NCBI GenBank assembly: GCA_949547975.1
Contig: CATITW010000062.1
Location: forward strand, 1 to 8,748
Direction of reading: 5' to 3'
Source of the DNA: Cryomorphaceae bacterium
GTDB taxonomy: Bacteria > Bacteroidota > Bacteroidia > Flavobacteriales > Schleiferiaceae
DNA: 8,748 nucleotides
Part shown: positions 6,533 through 8,748 of the stretch, piece after piece
How positions within the stretch are numbered: position 1 is the stretch's first letter
Layout of the letters: each line of letters opens with the position of its first letter
The notes under the pieces: generated by a model
What the model saw: only the letters and a program-made list of their open reading frames with translations
What the model was told of the DNA's origin: nothing
Databases searched by the model: none
Program-made: the position numbers and the translations under genes

Positions 6533-7603
6533 ATGATGTCCATTGACAAAATTAGAGAGTTGCTAGGCGACCAAGCAGATGCTTTGTTGAACCACACTTC
6601 CACTGCAATCACCAAAGATTCTTTGGCGTTGCTACCTTCTGGCGACTTTGTCACGGAATCTTTCACAGGATCAAACCGCAACATTCAAGTAATGAACTCT
6701 TTGCAGCGCTTGTACGGTACTGGCCGTCTTGCAAACACAGGGTACTTGAGCATTCTTCCTATTGACCAAGGAATCGAACACAGTGCAGGTGCTTCTTTCG
6801 CACCAAACCCGATGTTCTTCGACCCAGAAAACATCGTGAAAATGGCGATCGACGCTGGTTGTAACGCTGTTGCTTCTACTTATGGTGTTCTCGCGACTGT
6901 TGCACGCAAATACGCTCACAAAATCCCATTCGTGGTTAAAATCAACCACAACGAATACCTATCGGCTCCAAACACCTTCCTTCAAAGCCCTTACGGTTCT
7001 GTGGACGAAGCATGGAATCTAGGTGCGTGTGCTGTAGGTGCAACCATTTACTTTGGTCACCCACAAAGCCGAGAGATGATCGAGCAAGTAGCTGCGGCCT
7101 TCGAACGTGCGCATGAACTAGGTATGGCAACCATCCTTTGGTGTTACACGCGTAACGATGCGTTTAAAGTAGACGGCGTGGATTACCACACTTCTGCCGA
7201 TTTATCATCGCAAGCGATCCACTTAGGGGTCACCATTCAGGCGGACATCATCAAGCAAAAGCTACCTACCAACAACGGTGGTTACAATGCTACGGGTCAC
7301 GGTAAAACGCATCCGAAAGTATACAGCGAACTCACTACAGACAACCCGATCGATCTAACCCGTTACCAAGTACTGAACAGCTACAACGGACGTATCGGTG
7401 TGATCAACTCTGGTGGTGCATCTACTGGTAATGACGCAAACGACTTGAGCGAAGCGGTACTTACAGCGGTAGTTAACAAGCGTGCAGGTGGTCAAGGTCT
7501 TATTCTTGGACGCAAGGCGTTCCAGAAAGAGTACAGCGACGGTATTGCACTATTGAACGCAGTACAAGACGTTTACTTGAACGACGACATCACGATCGCT
7601 TAA
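6533..7603 (+). CDS. fbaB: class I fructose-bisphosphate aldolase, FbaB/DhnA type
   Basis: This cytosolic enzyme of 356 residues reversibly splits fructose 1,6-bisphosphate into dihydroxyacetone phosphate and glyceraldehyde 3-phosphate through a lysine Schiff base. The sequence closely follows what I recall of E. coli FbaB (about 350 residues). Visible marks are [10 protein letters not shown] (75-84), VVKINHN (134-140), and [15 protein letters not shown] (237-251), where Lys241 is the likely Schiff-base residue with Lys243 near it. NPIDLTRYQ follows at 271-279. The phosphate-binding strands are INSGGAS (291-297) and GLILGRKAF (322-330), and the C-terminus is [13 protein letters not shown]. 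The start is ATGATG at 6533-6538; either codon would do. Codon use is strongly biased (mostly GGT for Gly and AAC for Asn), consistent with high expression. A strong terminator follows directly. Confidence 0.96.
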   Translation: MMSIDKIRELLGDQADALLNHTSTAITKDSLALLPSGDFVTESFTGSNRNIQVMNSLQRLYGTGRLANTGYLSILPIDQGIEHSAGASFAPNPMFFDPENIVKMAIDAGCNAVASTYGVLATVARKYAHKIPFVVKINHNEYLSAPNTFLQSPYGSVDEAWNLGACAVGATIYFGHPQSREMIEQVAAAFERAHELGMATILWCYTRNDAFKVDGVDYHTSADLSSQAIHLGVTIQADIIKQKLPTNNGGYNATGHGKTHPKVYSELTTDNPIDLTRYQVLNSYNGRIGVINSGGASTGNDANDLSEAVLTAVVNKRAGGQGLILGRKAFQKEYSDGIALLNAVQDVYLNDDITIA

Positions 7604-7626
7604 TTCGCGATTTAAGTTTTTTCTAT

Positions 7627-7660
7627 AAGGGCGCTCAACTACGGTAGGGCGCCCTTTTTT
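7627..7660 (+). terminator. rho-independent terminator of fbaB
   Basis: An 8-bp perfect stem, AAGGGCGC (7627-7634) with GCGCCCTT (7649-7656), encloses a 14-base loop that can add a T-G and a C-G pair. The right arm runs into a T tract through 7660. It lies 23 bases after the fbaB stop codon and isolates fbaB from accD. Confidence 0.88.
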
Positions 7661-7662
7661 CT

Positions 7663-7670
7663 TACATTAG
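7663..7670 (+). promoter_or_regulatory. -7-like element for accD
   Basis: TACATTAG, followed by CGCC, ends 29 bases before the accD ATG at 7700 and begins only two bases after the T tract of the fbaB terminator. It differs from TAnnTTTG at one position. Any -33 element would fall within the terminator hairpin, and none resembling TTG is seen there. The terminator just upstream makes an own promoter for accD necessary, which supports the call. Confidence 0.4.
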
Positions 7671-7699
7671 CGCCTTATAAATCGGACAAAACAACACAC

Positions 7700-8545
7700 A
7701 TGGGTTGGTTTAAAAGAACAACTGCGGGGATTACCACGCAGACAAAAGACAAAAAAGAAACACCGGACGGACTGTGGCACAAATGCCCGAAGTGTAAGGT
7801 GATCGCAAGCGTTGAAGACCACGCGGCAGAGCTGTGGACTTGTGGAAACTGTGGACACCACGACCGCATCAACGCGAAAGAATACTTCCAAATTTTATTT
7901 GACGACGGGGCATTTACAGAATTGGATCCGGACATGGTTTCAAAAGATCCATTAAAGTTTGAGGACACCAAGCCGTACAAGGAGCGCTTGAAGGCTGGTC
8001 AGAAAAAGTCCGGTTTAAAAGACGCCATTACTACAGGCTACGGACCTATGAACGGAAGAGAAGTGGTCATCGCATGTATGAACTTTAACTTTATCGGAGG
8101 CTCTATGGGCTCTGTGGTGGGTGAAAAGATCGCACGTGCCATGGATCAAAGCTTGAAAACTGGCGCTCCATTCATTATGATTTCAAAGTCAGGTGGAGCG
8201 CGTATGATGGAGGCTGCATTCTCGCTTATGCAAATGGCGAAAACCTCAGCTAAGATTGCTCTTTTAGACGACAAGAAGATTCCTTACATCTCGTTCCTTA
8301 CCGACCCAACCACTGGTGGGGTGACCGCTTCTTACGCCATGCTGGGCGACATTAACATCGCTGAGCCTAACGCATTGATCGGTTTTGCCGGTCCGCGCGT
8401 AGTGAAAGAAACCATCGGTAAAGATCTACCGGAAGGATTCCAGCGCTCTGAGTTCTTGCTCGAGCATGGATTCCTAGACTTCATTGTCGAACGTAAAAAC
8501 TTGAAGAATAAACTGAGCCAGTACCTCGAGATGGTAGGCAAATAG
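7700..8545 (+). CDS. accD: acetyl-CoA carboxylase carboxyltransferase subunit beta
   Basis: This is the beta subunit of the carboxyltransferase half of acetyl-CoA carboxylase, which with AccA moves the carboxyl group from carboxybiotin on AccB to acetyl-CoA, giving malonyl-CoA for fatty-acid synthesis in the cytosol. Its 281 residues are the normal length. The N-terminal zinc ribbon has all four cysteines: CPKC (29-32) and CGNC (48-51). The crotonase-fold core shows [17 protein letters not shown] (131-147), [20 protein letters not shown] (162-181), [17 protein letters not shown] (201-217) and [12 protein letters not shown] (227-238), with [17 protein letters not shown] near the end. The ATG at 7700 gives the usual MGWFKR start. 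accA is not in the window, which is common because the two subunits are often unlinked. The gene is enclosed by terminators and appears monocistronic. Confidence 0.98.
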   Translation: MGWFKRTTAGITTQTKDKKETPDGLWHKCPKCKVIASVEDHAAELWTCGNCGHHDRINAKEYFQILFDDGAFTELDPDMVSKDPLKFEDTKPYKERLKAGQKKSGLKDAITTGYGPMNGREVVIACMNFNFIGGSMGSVVGEKIARAMDQSLKTGAPFIMISKSGGARMMEAAFSLMQMAKTSAKIALLDDKKIPYISFLTDPTTGGVTASYAMLGDINIAEPNALIGFAGPRVVKETIGKDLPEGFQRSEFLLEHGFLDFIVERKNLKNKLSQYLEMVGK

Positions 8546-8566
8546 CCCAATTCTTCACCTTCCTAC

Positions 8567-8602
8567 AAGCCGCTTCTTTTCACAAGGGAGCGGCTTTTTT
8601 TT
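8567..8602 (+). terminator. rho-independent terminator of accD
   Basis: An 8-bp stem, AAGCCGCT (8567-8574) with AGCGGCTT (8589-8596), can be lengthened by T-G, C-G and T-G pairs to leave an eight-base loop. It is followed by a T tract through 8602. It starts 22 bases after the accD stop codon. Confidence 0.9.
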
Positions 8603-8649
8603 GCCCCAATTTATCCTCGCACCCCTCTACCACCCTATCCTTAGCGCAC

Positions 8650-8683
8650 AAAAAAAACTCCCACAGCGCAAAGCTGCAGGAGT
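8650..8683 (-). terminator. rho-independent terminator of a minus-strand gene entering from the right edge
   Basis: Read on the minus strand, ACTCCTGCAGC (8683-8673) pairs with GCTGTGGGAGT (8667-8657) in an 11-bp stem with two G-T wobbles and a five-base loop. It is followed by eight T residues (8657-8650). The orientation shows that a transcript arrives from the right edge of the window, converging on accD. Confidence 0.88.
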
Positions 8684-8714
8684 CTTCAAAACTCACGGAA
8701 GGTATCCGAGTACT

Positions 8715-8748
8715 TTATTTCTTGGTTGCCTGAGCTTCACGCATCGGG
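8715..8748 (-). CDS. C-terminal tail of an unidentified minus-strand gene (partial)
   Basis: One minus-strand frame reads PMREAQATKK and then a TAA stop at 8717-8715, about 31 bases before the minus-strand terminator at 8683-8650. The basic end directly before a stop and the well-placed terminator make this the most likely reading frame, but the other two frames also close before the terminator and cannot be excluded. The fragment is too short to name a product. Confidence 0.4.
   Translation of the reverse strand, partial: PMREAQATKK

Noticed and set aside
8546..8748. Search of the right-end noncoding stretch for a tRNA, small RNA or repeat array
   Set aside because: Only the two opposed terminators and a short minus-strand coding tail are seen; no cloverleaf or regular repeat is present.

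Overview
The window looks like a chromosomal, housekeeping segment from a member of the Bacteroidota, most likely a Flavobacteriia-type lineage. The evidence is a PorT-family protein of the type IX secretion/gliding system, a TamL-like Omp85 lipoprotein, a menaquinone methyltransferase, starts without Shine-Dalgarno sequences, and several copies of a Bacteroidota-style -7 promoter element (TAnnTTTG or close variants). By eye the base composition is near 50% GC, higher than in many Flavobacteriaceae, so a less AT-rich family of the order is possible. The species cannot be fixed from this window.

Layout. Positions 1-1169 (minus) hold the N-terminal 389 codons of an MsbA/ABCB-type ABC exporter, cut inside the Walker A motif by the window edge. 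A 52-bp divergent gap separates it from a plus-strand run: ubiE/menG (1222-1956), porT (1979-2674) and an EamA/DMT-family permease (2674-3528). The permease start overlaps the porT stop. A SpoU/TrmH-family RNA methyltransferase lies on the minus strand (3488-4228). It overlaps the end of the permease gene tail to tail and starts back to back with a plus-strand tamL-like gene (about 4230-6470). Next come a FbaB/DhnA-type class I fructose-bisphosphate aldolase (6533-7603) with its own terminator, and accD (7700-8545), also followed by a strong terminator. A second terminator faces the other way (8650-8683) and appears to serve a minus-strand gene of which only the last few codons (about 8715-8748) are visible.

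How the genes relate. Two encode parts of outer-membrane biogenesis or secretion (porT and the tamL-like gene). One is a likely lipid or drug exporter of the inner membrane. UbiE supplies menaquinone, FbaB acts in glycolysis/gluconeogenesis, and AccD in the first step of fatty-acid synthesis. From general knowledge of Flavobacteriia, linkage of ubiE, porT, a SpoU methyltransferase, a TamL-like gene, an aldolase and accD appears to be a recurring gene order, so this is ordinary core genome rather than an accessory island. No mobile element, CRISPR array, tRNA, rRNA or prophage signal was seen, and no gap between genes exceeds 300 bases. I do not see evidence for a new biological system. The points worth a second look are regulatory and architectural: a shared -7-like motif at four starts, GTG start codons of divergent genes separated by one base, and tight gene overlaps.
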